Shown here: positions 54,280 through 64,000 of the stretch, piece by piece
Layout of the letters: each line of letters starts with the position of its first letter
Numbering within the stretch: position 1 is the first letter of the stretch
Origin: Sciurus carolinensis
Lineage: Eukaryota > Chordata > Mammalia > Rodentia > Sciuridae
Reading direction: 5' to 3'
Assembly: GCF_902686445.1 (NCBI RefSeq)
Contig: NC_062223.1
Coordinates: 61,501,498-61,565,497, forward strand
Length of the DNA: 64,000 bases
Made by a program: the position numbers and the translations under genes
The notes under the pieces: model-generated
What the model saw: only the letters and a program-made list of their open reading frames with translations
Databases searched by the model: none
What the model was told of the DNA's origin: nothing

Positions 54280-55895
54280 TTTTTTTTATTATTATTTTCC
54301 TACTCTAACATCTCCAGATTCCCCATGCCCCAGACCCACCAACCACCATTCCACTCTTCGCTTCTATGAACTCAACTCTTTGAGATTCCATATGTCAGTG
54401 AGGTCATGTAGTATTTGTCTTTCTGTGCTTGGCTTTTTTTTCGTTTAACATAATATCCTCCAAGTTCATCCACGTTATTGCAAATAACAGAATGTCCCTC
54501 TTTTATAGGCTAACTAATATATTATCTATCATCTCTCATATTTTCTTTATCCATTTTTCTGCCAGTGGACACATAGATCATACATATTTTGGCTTTGTTA
54601 ATAATGCTGCAGTGAACATTTTTGGAGCATTTGAAAAGTACCATTGTTAATTTTTCTTTAAATATTTTATAGAATTCAGTAGTGAAGCTATCAAGTCCTG
54701 AGCTTTTATATGTTGCTAGGTTTCTAATTACTGAGTCAGTCTCCTTACTCATTATTGATCTGTTCAGATTTTCTAATTCTTCATGATTCAGGCTTTATAG
54801 GTTTTATGTTTCGAGAAATGTATCAATTTCTTCCAGGCTATCCAGTTTATTGGCAGACAAACTCCTAGTTATCTCTTATGATTCTTCTTTAGTCCTGTCT
54901 TGCTGATTCCTTTTTTTTATTCCCCACCCCCTGTGGAATCCATGATAATGTCTCATCTTTAATTCCTGACCTTGAGTCATGCCCCCGCATATACTAATGA
55001 TTTGTCAATTTCATTTATCTTTTCCATAAATTAACTCTTTATTTTGTTGAGTTCTTGTCCTAGTCTCTGTTTCATTTATCCTGTTTTGAAATTTATTATT
55101 TCCTTTCTTATATTAACTTTAGATTTTGTTCTTGTCTAGCTCCTCAAGGATCTAGGTTATTTAGTTATTTCTTTTTTCTTAATGTAGGTGGTTTGTTGCT
55201 ATGACTTTCCCTATTTGAACTGCTTTTGCTGTATGAAATAAATTTTGGTAGGTAGTATTTACATTTTTCTATCTCAAGATATTCTTTCATTTTTTTTGGA
55301 CTTCATTTCTTCTTTACTTATTGCTTATTTAGGAGTATGTTGTTTAATTGCCACAGATTTGTTGATTTTTCAATTTTACTCCTTTTACTAATTTCTAGTT
55401 TAATACCATTACTCACAGAACAGATATTTGATATCATTTAATCTTCTTAAGTTTGTTGTTATGTTTTATGGCAAAACAGTTCATCTATCTTGTTCATTAT
55501 TTTTATGTATTTAAAAAGAATGTGTTGAACCAAATCTTTTGTGTATGTCTTTTTTAGGTCTATTTGGTCAATAGTATGGTTTTAGTTCATTGTTTAATTG
55601 TTTGTCTTGATAATCTATTGTTGATAGTGGATTATTAAATTCCCCTGCTGTTATTATATTGCTGTCCATTTTTTCCCTTCAGTTCTGGTAACATTTTATT
55701 TATGCATTTAGGTCCTCCAGTGTTGTATATATATGTATTACATTTGTTGAGTAATTTTGACAAATTAATCCTTTTATTAATAGATAATTATCTTCTGTTT
55801 GATATCACTGTTTTTGACTTAGTCTGATTTGTCTGATAGCAGTATAAACATCCTTCCTTCATTTGGTTGCCATTTGCATGGAATTTATTTTTACA
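54280..55895 (-). repeat. L1M LINE: 3' end joined to ORF2 reverse-transcriptase region
   Basis: Left part is an inverted 3' end (AACATAATATCCTCCAAGTT, GTTAATAATGCTGCAGTGAA). At about 54640 it jumps to the reverse-transcriptase region. The minus strand at 54660-54730 encodes SGLDSFTTEFYKIFKEKL, matching the L1 RT motif SPGPDGFT-EFY. Sequence continues to the endonuclease side (ATTTGGTTGCCATTTGCATG near 55861). At least 1.5 kb of ORF2 is missing at the join. Confidence 0.85.
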
Positions 55896-55897
55896 GC

Positions 55898-55990
55898 TGG
55901 TATGGTTTAAATGTTTGTGTTTGCTACAAAATTCATGCTGAAACTTAATCTGCAATATAATAATTTTTAAAGGTGGAAACTTGAGAATTT
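55898..55990 (+). repeat. MST/MLT1-like LTR fragment
   Basis: TATGGTTTAAATGTTTGTGT, AAAATTCATGCTGAAACTTA and TTTTAAAGGTGGAAACTTGA match the first 90 bases of a MaLR LTR (MST/MLT1 type). The rest of the LTR is absent. Confidence 0.65.
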
Positions 55991-56061
55991 GATTATAATA
56001 TGCATCAGTGGAGAACTCTTTATGTTTAGTCTATTTAGGATTCTTTGGGATTTATGGATCC
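55991..56061 (-). repeat. L1M 5' region, left part
   Basis: TTTAGTCTATTTAGGATTCT then TTGGGATTTATGGATC is inverted L1M 5' region (ORF1/5' UTR side). Continues after the LTR at 56504. Confidence 0.65.
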
Positions 56062-56503
56062 TGTTATGTTTTGGGTATGTGATGTTTCCCCAAAGGCTCA
56101 TGTGTGAGACAATGCAACATTCAGAGGTGAAATGATTACATTATGAGAGGTGTGGCCTACTCAGTGGATTAATCCACTGATGCAGATTGACTGGGTGGTA
56201 ACTGTAGGCATGTAGGGTTAGGGTGTAACTATATGAGGTAGATCATGGTGGGGTGTGCCTTTGGAATTTATATTTTGTCCCTGGTAAGCAGCATTTTCTC
56301 TTTGCTTCCTATTGCCATGTTCTGAGTTACTTTCTCTGCCACACTTTTCTGCCATGATGTTCTGTGTCACCTTGGACCCAAACCTGTGGTGTCAGTCATC
56401 TATGCACTGAGACCTCTGAAACCAAGGACCAAAATAAACTTTTCCTCCTCTAATTGTTCTTGTCTGGTCTTTTGGTCATGGCAACACAATATCAAGTAAA
56501 ACA
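56062..56503 (+). mobile_element. Rodent-type ERVL-MaLR solo LTR inserted in L1M
   Basis: TGTTATGTTTTGGGTATGTG, GTTTCCCCAAAGGCTCATGT, AGTGGATTAATCCACTGATG, GAATTTATATTTTGTCCCTG, CCAAAATAAACTTTTCCTCC and GTCTTTTGGTCATGGCAACA: same block order as the LTRs at 8105, 14397 and 57676. L1M lies on both sides. Confidence 0.85.
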
Positions 56504-57450
56504 GATTTGTATGTTTAATTCTCTCTTCAATTTTGTGAATTTTTATGTAATCATGCCCTTAATAACTTTCTGCCCCTTTCTTTCCCTCTTTCTTTCCTAC
56601 TCTGGCACATCCATAATGTATATATTAGTTTGCTGAATGGAATTCCACAAGTCCATAGGTTTTCTTGACTCTTGTTCATTTTTTGATCTCTGTATTCCTC
56701 TAAATGGATAATTTTACATTATTTATCTTTGAAATAAAATTATCTCTCTTTATTCTTCTGTTTGATCAAGTCTGATTTTGAAGCTCTCTATGGAAATTTT
56801 TAGTTCAGTCATTTTGTTCTTCAGTTCCAGAATTTATGTTTGGATCCTTTATCTGATTTCTATCTTCTTGTGGAGTATATATATATATATTCATGAACCA
56901 TTTGCCTGATTTTGATAGTGGCTGACGTATGCTCTCTTTTCAATGAATTTCTCTAACATGGTTATTTTAAGTTGTCAATAAGTTCATAGATCTGCATTTC
57001 TTTAGGATTGGTTACTAATGCCTTATTTGGTTCTTTTGGTTCTATAACGCCTGATTGTGCATGATCGTCAGGCATTGCATCAGTATCTGAGCATTTGAAG
57101 AAGCAGGTACTTCCTCTGATCTTTATAGATTGACTTCTGGTTTTCAGTCTTTACAGATTCTGAGCATGCCAGCTGGTAGAGTCTGCAAGTGGATTTGCTG
57201 CCGGAGTCCTCACATTGGCTAGGCTAGTACATAGATCAGTGAGAGGGCAGGCCTGGTTCCTGGTCCATGGAGGTGAACCTAAGCTCAGGTCCACTGGGAT
57301 GGACCTTGAGCTTCAGTCAAATTGGAGGGCCTGGTGCCTCAGTCTAAAAAGGTGTGTCTAGAGCCTGGTACTATGGAGGCCAACCAGGTACTGAGTACAA
57401 TGGGTTGGAAAAGTATTGTTCCTCGAAGTTTGGGGGAAATCTCACCAATT
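56504..57450 (-). repeat. L1M 5' region, right part
   Basis: ATAATGTATATATTAGTTTG, CTTCAGTTCCAGAATTTATG and CTGATTTTGATAGTGGCTG are inverted L1M ORF1/5' UTR landmarks. The right end has a GGCCTGGTGCCTCAGTC-type repeated motif typical of some L1M 5' UTRs. A short (AT)n sits at 56877-56890. Confidence 0.65.
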
Positions 57451-57454
57451 TTGG

Positions 57455-57675
57455 GAATAAGCAGAGATTTCTTAGGATACAAGAAGAAATCACAAAGAAG
57501 AAATAAGTTGGACTTTATTAAAACTAAATTTCTTCTTTTCAAAAAACTATTAAAAAAGCAAACCAAGACATAGACTGAGATAAAATGCCCTAATACTAAT
57601 ATTTGGTAAAATAGTTTATGTAGGATATACAAAGATCCCCTACAAATCTGTGATAAGAAAACTCAATAAATAGAT
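57455..57675 (+). repeat. L1M LINE, left part (interrupted by an LTR)
   Basis: GATTTCTTAGGATACAAGAA, AGTTGGACTTTATTAAAACT and AAACCAAGACATAGACTGAG match L1 ORF2 near its C-terminal end. Continues at 58134. Confidence 0.8.
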
Positions 57676-58133
57676 TGTTATGGTCTGGATATGGAATGTC
57701 CCCTAAGAGCTCACATGTCAGGCAATGCAGCAATGTTCAGAGGTGCAATGACTGCATCACCAGGGCCCTGACCTCATCAGTGGATTAGTTCATCTGATAG
57801 ACTAACCCGTGGATAGGTAAATGGAGTACTATGAGGTGATACCTAGTGGAGGAAGTGGGTTACTGGGGGCATGCCCTGGAACAGTTTATCTTGTCCCTGG
57901 CCTGCCTCCCCCATGCTCTCAACTTTCTCTCTCCTTCATGGTTTCTATGAAATATAGAACTTTCCTCTGCCACGCTCTTCCCCATGATATTCTGCCTCTC
58001 CTCGGGCTGAGAGTAATGGAGCTGGCTGATCATGGATTCAATCTTCTAGAACTATAAGCCAAAATAAATCTTTCCGACTTTAAGATAGTCTTGTCAGATA
58101 TTTTAGTCACAGTGATGAAAAATTTACTAACAG
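57676..58133 (+). mobile_element. Rodent-type ERVL-MaLR solo LTR inserted in L1M
   Basis: TGTTATGGTCTGGATATGGA, ATGTCCCCTAAGAGCTCACA, GGGTTACTGGGGGCATGCCC, CCATGATATTCTGCCTCTCC, GCCAAAATAAATCTTTCC and GTCACAGTGATGAAAAATTT. L1 sequence is continuous across the insertion. Flanks TAGAT and GACAT are only a weak duplication. Confidence 0.9.
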
Positions 58134-58985
58134 ACATTTCACAAAAGAAGATACACATAGCTAATAAACACTGGGCTTCTTTAGTTTTCAGGGAAATGCA
58201 ATTTCATACAAAATATAATGACTGGTTGTTGAGGACATAGAACAACCGGAGGTCTCATATATTGATGGTGGAGTACAAAATTCCAATAATCTTAGAAAAT
58301 AAATAATTTAGAAGTGTCCAACAGTTAATCACACACCTATTCTAAGACTCAACCCTTTTTCTTCTAGGCATTTGCCCAAGAGATATGAATATATGTGCCT
58401 ACAAAAAAGACATGTGTGCAAATATTCCTACACAACTTTATTCACAATAATTGAAATTGTAATCAATACAAATGTTCAACAAGAAAAAAATTTGTATAAG
58501 TTCATAGTACATAGTACTAGTTAGTAATAAATATAACTAATTGGTGATCCATGCAACAACATGAATAAATTTCAAAGATATTATGCTGAGCAAAACAAGT
58601 TGGACATAAAAGAGTACTTACTTTATGATTCTATCTATATAAAGTTCTAAAGCAGACTAAATTATTTACAATGAAAGGAATCAGATCAGTGTTCACCTTG
58701 AGTGGAGGACCAGGACTAAGTTAAGGCCAGTGAAGAGTCTAGGGCACTTAATTTAAGGAAGCATTCTCTTGCAGTCTCTTGAATGAGTTCCTCAAACTTT
58801 GCATCTTAGATGCCTCATTTACTTCATTCCATTCCAGCCCTGATTTTGAGGAAACTTAACTGGAAAGGGCATGAGGGAACATTCTCAAATTATGGTAACA
58901 TTCTACATCTTTGTTTGTGTGATGGTTATATGTGTGTATATATGTTAGGGTTCATCAAATAGTACACCTAAAATCTTTATATTTT
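58134..58985 (+). repeat. L1M LINE, right part, 3' end
   Basis: ATTTCACAAAAGAAGATACA resumes ORF2 exactly where 57675 left off. It is followed by GGCATTTGCCCAAGAGATAT, TATTCACAATAATTGAAATT, and TTATGATTCTATCTATATAA and the 3' UTR. Confidence 0.85.
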
Positions 58986-59339
58986 ATCATATGTAAATTC
59001 AAAAGGTTTGTTTTTTAAAAAAATAACAAGGCCATTTTTTAAGATTATGAAAAAGTAAGGAATATCAATTTATCAGCTACTAACAAAGTTATAGTACACT
59101 AATGCTTAATATAATAGATCAGAAAACCCAAGGACAGATGTAGGTATTTGGAAATCTGGTGGTTGACAAAGTTAATGATAATTAGATTGTTGGTTTTCTA
59201 TATGAAAAATAACAAAGGTGAGCCCTAACTCATATCAGATACAAAATACAAAGTAAAATCCAAAAAACAAAATTGAAATGGTACACTTTAAACTTTTAGA
59301 AAAGCATGGAAACATAATACAGAAGTGAGAAAATTAACT
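58986..59339 (+). repeat. Older L1M fragment
   Basis: AAGGACAGATGTAGGTATTT then GGAAATCTGGTGGTTGACAA is an L1 ORF2 segment. The remainder is AT-rich LINE-like. Confidence 0.6.
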
Positions 59340-61035
59340 AAGGAGGTAAAAAAATCTCTACAATGGAAATCACAGAACACAGAAGAAAAAATTTTAAGAA
59401 GATCCTAGAAGATGGAGTCTTGACCAGTCAGAATTAATATCATTAAAAAGTTGTACTACTAAAAGCACTCTACAGATTCAATGTGATACCTCTCAAAATA
59501 CAATGATATTCTTCACAGAACTAGAAAACACAATCCTAAAATTCATAGGGAAGAAAAAAAAAAAAAAAGCCCAGAATAGCCAACGTAATACTGAGCAATA
59601 ATAGTGATACTGGAGGCATCATAATACCTGATTTCAAATTATACTACAGAGCTATAGTAACAAAAAAAGCATGGTATTGGCATTAAAACAGACATGAAGA
59701 CAAATGGAATAGAACAGAAGACAGAAAAATCCACCCAGACACATGAAAATGTGATCCTTCACAAAAGGAGTAAAAATAAAAATATATATACATTGAAGAA
59801 AAGACAGCCTTTTTAACAAATGGTGCTGGGAAAACTGGATATCCATATATATCAGAATGAAACCAGACCCCTATCTCTTACCCTGTACAAAAATCAACTC
59901 AAAGTAGATCAAAGACATAGGAATTAGAAAAGAAACTTTATAACTTCTAGAAGAAACCATAGACATAACACTTCAACATATTGGTGCAACCTCTGACTTC
60001 CTTAAATTTCAAGAAATAAAACCAAGAACGAACAAGTGGGATGGCATCAAATTAAAGAGCATCTGCACAGCAATGGAAAAAATTAAGAATGGTGAGCCTA
60101 CAGAATAACAGCAAATCTTTTCCAGTTACTCTTCTAACAGGGGATGAATATCCAGAATTTAAAAACAACTTGAAAAACAACACCAGAAAACAAATAAACA
60201 AATAATGCACTTACTGGGTGAAAAATTTGAAAAGACATTTCTCAAAAGAAGAAATAAAAATGGCTAATAAATATATGAAAAATGTTCAATATTCTTAGCA
60301 ATTAAGGAAATGCAAATCAAAACCACACTGAGAATTCATCTCATTCCAGTTAGAATAGCAATCAAAAATATAAATGATAATAAATGCTCATAAGGATGTG
60401 GAGAAAAAGTAAGATCTTACATACTGTCAATGGAATTTTAAGTACAACCACTATGGAAATCAGTATGGACTGTCCTCAAAAGACTAAGAATGGAATTTCC
60501 ATGTGGTGTAACTATCCCACTGCTCAGTATTTATCCAAAAAATAAAAAGCATACTAAAGTAATATATACATATTCATACATACAGTAGTACAATTCACAA
60601 TATTTAAGTTATGAAACCAGCCTAGGTGTCTGTCAACAGATGAATGGATAAAGAAAATGTAGTATATATAGATACAACGGAGTTTTACTCAACCTAAAGA
60701 AGAACAAAATTATGTCATTTGCAGGAAAACAGATGGAATTGAGGAATCTCATTCTACGTGAAATAAGTCAAACGTAGACAGTCAAGATTTATGTTTTCTC
60801 TCACACATGGGAGCTAGAGAGAAAAAAAGGAATAAAAAAGGAATCTCATGAAAATAGAAGGGAGAGCAGTAAAATATGGGAAAGGGATCCAGCGAGGGAG
60901 GAGATAAAGAGAAGGGGAAGAACTGGGGAATGAAACTGACCACATTGTGTTATGTGCATATATGGATATATCACAAGGAGCCCCACTATTACTTATAATT
61001 ATGATGTACCAATTAATAAAAGGAATGAAGAAATA
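59340..61035 (+). mobile_element. L1 LINE, 5'-truncated, comparatively young
   Basis: Well-matched L1 ORF2 C-terminal half and 3' UTR: GAATTAATATCATTAAAAAG, GGAGGCATCATAATACCTGA, AAACCAGACCCCTATCTCTT, AGTGGGATGGCATCAAATTA, GGAGAAAAAGTAAGATCTTA and TACGTGAAATAAGTCAAACG. The 3' UTR (CATGAAAATAGAAGGGAGAG) is shared with the copy at 9419. No plus frame of 60 codons is left, so it is inactive despite better preservation. Confidence 0.9.
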
Positions 61036-61225
61036 GATTGGGGTACATAGTTACCATGCAGCATGAAAATAAACATTCAGGTTAATGTGAATGTACATGG
61101 AGAAATTTCAGGAAAAAAAATCACTGTTAGGTGAAAAAGTAAAATTGCAAAATGGTCTAAACATGGTTACAATTAAAAAACACGATACATATACATGTAC
61201 ATACTTTTAAAAGCTATAAATAAAA
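61036..61225 (+). repeat. Older L1-like remnant
   Basis: ACCATGCAGCATGAAAATAA and TGTTAGGTGAAAAAGTAAAA look like an old L1 3' part flanking the younger copy. Family uncertain. Confidence 0.45.
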
Positions 61226-61231
61226 CATAGT

Positions 61232-61860
61232 CAATTATAGTAGTCCTTCCTCACCCACAGTTTCACTTTCCATGATTTCAGTTGACTGTGATCAACTATA
61301 GTCTAAAAATATTAAATGGAAATTTCAAGAAATCAACAATTCATAAGTTTTAAATGGTAGGCCATTGAGTGTTATGACAAAATCTCATGCAATCCCATTC
61401 TGTCCCACATGGGACATGAATCCTCCCTTTGTCCACCTGTCAGTCACTTGGTAACCATCTCAACCATCATGGTACTTGCAATGGTTTGTGTTCAAGTAGT
61501 CCTTCCCTCCTCAGCCTAATGCTGTGTCACAGTGCTCATGTCATTCACCTCTTGTTCTCATTCCATGGGCAGAGTATCATCTCACACTACCACCAAAAGA
61601 AGGCTGAGTCCAGTGCAATAAGATATTTTAAGAAAAAGACTGTTCACATGATTTCTTTATTATTAGTTTTTCTTGTTTAACTCTCATAGCGTCTCATTTA
61701 TAAATTAAACTCATCGCAAGCATGTATATAAAGGAAAAATAAACAGTATTTAAAGGGTCGTTACTACTCGTGGTTTCAAACACCACTGTTTTTCTTGGCG
61801 TTTCTCCTTTTGCAACAAGTGGAGAAACTTTACAACTGTAGGGTGGCAGGGAGCTCTGAG
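61232..61860 (+). mobile_element. Tigger-like (TcMar) non-autonomous DNA transposon
   Basis: CCTCACCCACAGTTTCACTT, TCCATGATTTCAGTTGACTG, GTCTAAAAATATTAAATGGA, ACAATTCATAAGTTTTAAAT, GGGACATGAATCCTCCCTTT and, near the right end, CGTGGTTTCAAACACCACTG. These follow a Tigger-family consensus in order. Terminal inverted repeats are not intact and no transposase frame remains. Confidence 0.65.
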
Positions 61861-62469
61861 TTACAAGGGGTCTAAATTGAATAGTATGAAATCACAGAGA
61901 TCTAGAAGTAAAAAGAAGTCAAAACTATGTCAAAATGTTTCCACTGTTAATTGCCGATGGTGAAAATAAGAATTAAAAAAAGATCATATTTTACATATTT
62001 TTGCCACTGAAAGTTATTTTAATCTAAAATGCCAGGCACCCTGGGTTGAAAGCTCGTGTCTGCCTTTAACTCTGCGATAACCTAAACAGATAGCTTTCCC
62101 CCTCTCCACATTTCCTCATCAGTTTACTCAACTGTATTTTGAATAATAAATTGAGGTTTATTCTCTACCCTGAAGGTGATGTTTTTCCAATTCTTTGGGC
62201 CCACATTAAGTCCTTCATGTTTTCTGTAGCTAGGACAGAAAACCTCCTGATTAACTCAGGGGTTAAGGTCATCTTCAGGGAAAAGGTCATAGTCTCCTTC
62301 TTCCCTTACCCTTACAAGTCTGCACGTTTTTTGTTTTTATGGTCTGATATCTGGCCTGATCCATCCTGTTATCCCTTTGGAACAAACCTTTCTAACATCC
62401 CAGAGAAGGGTTACAAATAGAAATAGAAGAGTCCAAAGTGAATTAAAACACAAGGTTGTTGACAGAAGA
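61861..62469. other. Unnamed DNA
   Basis: No repeat or gene is recognised. A 93-codon plus frame (62139-62420) has no domain. Confidence 0.4.
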
Positions 62470-62705
62470 GAAAAAAAATAGCCCCTGCTAATAACCTGAT
62501 TTGACATCTAATTTATATGGCCCTAAAAGGACAGCCATAAAAAATTGTAAGTGAAGGAATAACACCAAGTGATTTACAAAGGCCCTGAGAGTCGGGGTGA
62601 CAGAATGCAGTGCCAGGGAGAGTAATAAATCTAGCTAAGGAAGCCACGCTTGATCCTTTCACCCTCCAAGGTCCAAGCACCGAGGGATTCTCCAATTGCC
62701 CCACT
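62470..62705. promoter_or_regulatory. Possible conserved non-coding element
   Basis: Repeat-free block containing CTAATAACCTGATTTGACAT, CCATAAAAAATTG, GATTTACAAAGGCCCTGAGA and GGAGAGTAATAAATC. Called on texture only. Confidence 0.3.
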
Positions 62706-62707
62706 TT

Positions 62708-62830
62708 TCATTCAGTCTTTCATTCAGCAATTATTTCCTGACTCTTTGGACATGTCCAGCATTGGGCGAGGCAAGGTATGCTTATGTGTGTATGGTAGGG
62801 ACAGATGCCTAGAGAGATAAAGGCACAGGG
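62708..62830 (-). repeat. L2-like LINE 3' end
   Basis: TCATTCAGTCTTTCATTCAG then ATTATTTCCTGACTCTTTGG and TCCAGCATTGGGCGAGGC follow the inverted L2 3' terminus. Confidence 0.6.
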
Positions 62831-62999
62831 TGTGACCCAAAGTGTCGACACACTCATTACATACTAAACCACACATCTAAGCTAGAGATAGGATGCGTCT
62901 TGTATAATAAGTGGAAACAACTAAAGAAACTTAATTTTAATAAGGGAAAATTCAGGAAGAAGTAATTGCTCTTTTTTAATATCTCAGGGTGTCAGGATA
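62831..62999. other. Short unnamed spacer
   Basis: Nothing recognised. Confidence 0.35.
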
Positions 63000-63490
63000 A
63001 ATGAGTTTAAGAAAACCAAATTCCATCCACCAATATTTATCAAGCACTTTCTAGGTGCCAAATATTGTTCTAGGAGAAAAACACTGACAAGGTACAAAGC
63101 CACTAGAAGTTGCCTTTTAGTAGGAAAAGGCCTAAATTAAGAATTTTTTTTTCCAGGCAATAATAAGTCTAATTGCAGAAAGAAATGTGATAGAGTGTAG
63201 GTAAGGGCAGGAGAGGGAGGGAAAATTATTTAGAACCATCTCTATGAGAAAGGGGCATGAGACCTCACAACTGAACAAGGAGGACTAGCTACATAACTAT
63301 CTGGGGAAGCGCTATCCAGAGAGGAAGAGCAATCAAGACAGTGGTGCCAAGACTGGAACGAGCCTGGAATGTCTGTTCAAAGGAACAGAAAAGTGTCCTG
63401 GAACATGGTAGAGTGGGAAGGTGAGATTGGAGACATGCAGAGAAAAGATAAGAGCCTCACAGTCTTGGCAAAGAGTTCGGGTTTCACACT
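63000..63490 (-). repeat. L2-like LINE 3' region
   Basis: CAATATTTATCAAGCACTTT, CTAGGTGCCAAATATTGTTC, GAAGCGCTATCCAGAGAGGA, TCAAAGGAACAGAAAAGTGT and AGAGTTCGGGTTTCACACTA follow the inverted L2 3' region, parallel to the copy at 12945-13600. Confidence 0.65.
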
Positions 63491-63764
63491 AGATGCACTG
63501 GGATAAGCACATGTTGAGCAGACATCCCCTCAATCCATATCCGAGTTCAGATGCAGCCGAATGGCAGTTGTCACACATGCTGCCAGCAGTGCAGCCACAC
63601 AGCTTTGGAGAAAATACACTACCAGACTCAAGACAGAAAGCTACAATAGTTAATGTAGTACAAATACACCAATGAAATATGATAGAAAACTTACACATTA
63701 AATCCCACATTATGTGGCTACTTGATTCTAAGAAAGCCTGCGCCACAGGACAGTATGGAAAGGA
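63491..63764. other. Unnamed DNA
   Basis: Overlapping small frames on both strands, without domain. No repeat named. Confidence 0.4.
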
Positions 63765-63960
63765 CCGAGTTCGGGTGGTATAAAGATAAATGTGAAAAGT
63801 GAAGCAATACAGCTTCTAGAAGAAACTATAGAAGAAAATCTTCATGACCTCCAGGGAAGCAAATATATAAAAATCAATTTTTTGTAGCACATAGAAAACA
63901 CAAACCATGGAGAAGAGTGGTACCCTGGCATATTTTAAAGGAAGAAATCTTCAAAAATGG
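63765..63960 (+). repeat. L1 ORF2 fragment
   Basis: GCTTCTAGAAGAAACTATAG then AAGAAAATCTTCATGACCTC matches the L1 ORF2 C-terminal region (aaacttctagaagaaaacatagg...aaatctttgtgacct). Truncated on both sides or continuing past the window. Confidence 0.65.
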
Positions 63961-64000
63961 CTTTAGAAAGGGAAAAATCAAACCATGGAGTAGAAGATAT

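Noticed and set aside
56208..56224. Interstitial telomere repeat (AGGGTTAGGGT)
   Set aside because: Only about one and a half units, and it falls on the AGGTAGGGT-type block of the MaLR LTR.
1..64000. CRISPR array, operon or bacterial mobile element
   Set aside because: No spaced identical repeats, no dense coding, no ribosome binding sites; the repeat content is mammalian.
1..64000. Intact endogenous retrovirus
   Set aside because: All LTRs found are solo. No gag, pol or env-like frame is visible between any pair of LTRs, including the two MLT1-type LTRs at 40950 and 41910, which enclose L1 DNA.

Overview
This window looks like non-coding nuclear DNA from a squirrel-type rodent (Sciuridae or a close relative). 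The evidence is the repeat content: tRNA-derived ID SINEs, dimeric B1-ID SINEs (7SL-like half joined to an ID half), one recurring rodent-style ERVL-MaLR LTR, and a LINE-1 3' end present in two copies. These sit on old mammalian repeats (MIR, L2, MLT1, MLT2, HAL1/L1M, Tigger-like and MER5-like elements). I found no protein-coding gene, exon, tRNA, rRNA or other RNA gene that I can support. The longest open frames (190, 168 and 160 codons at 4431-5003, 22134-22640 and 29115-29597) show no recognisable domain and are typical of chance frames in mammalian DNA.

Layout. Positions 1 to about 31,000 have higher GC and are rich in MIR and L2 fragments, with scattered SINEs, LTRs and simple repeats. 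Several repeat-free stretches there look like possible conserved non-coding elements; the best is 24,920-25,560. From about 31,000 to the end the DNA is AT-rich and dominated by LINE-1: an L1 on the minus strand at 31.1-32.4 kb, LINE/HAL1-like DNA at 33.5-39.4 kb, a nested L1 pair at 39.4-40.6 kb, L1 at 41.3-44.5 kb, a minus-strand L1M at 54.3-57.4 kb and plus-strand L1s at 57.5-61.0 kb. MLT1 and rodent-type LTRs are inserted among them. A repeat-poor interval at about 44.8-51 kb contains a second possible regulatory block (48,380-49,145).

The window is best read as a record of insertions. Several give a relative age order: an LTR with a perfect 5-bp duplication inside an ID fragment; an ID element inside L2; B1-ID dimers inside a MIR and inside an L1; an LTR inside a MIR; LTRs inside L1s; and a younger L1 inside an older L1 3' UTR. 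One short L1 insertion at 9.4-9.7 kb appears to carry extra 3' flanking DNA. Family names for diverged repeats are from memory of consensus sequences and were not checked by alignment. No undescribed biological system is evident.
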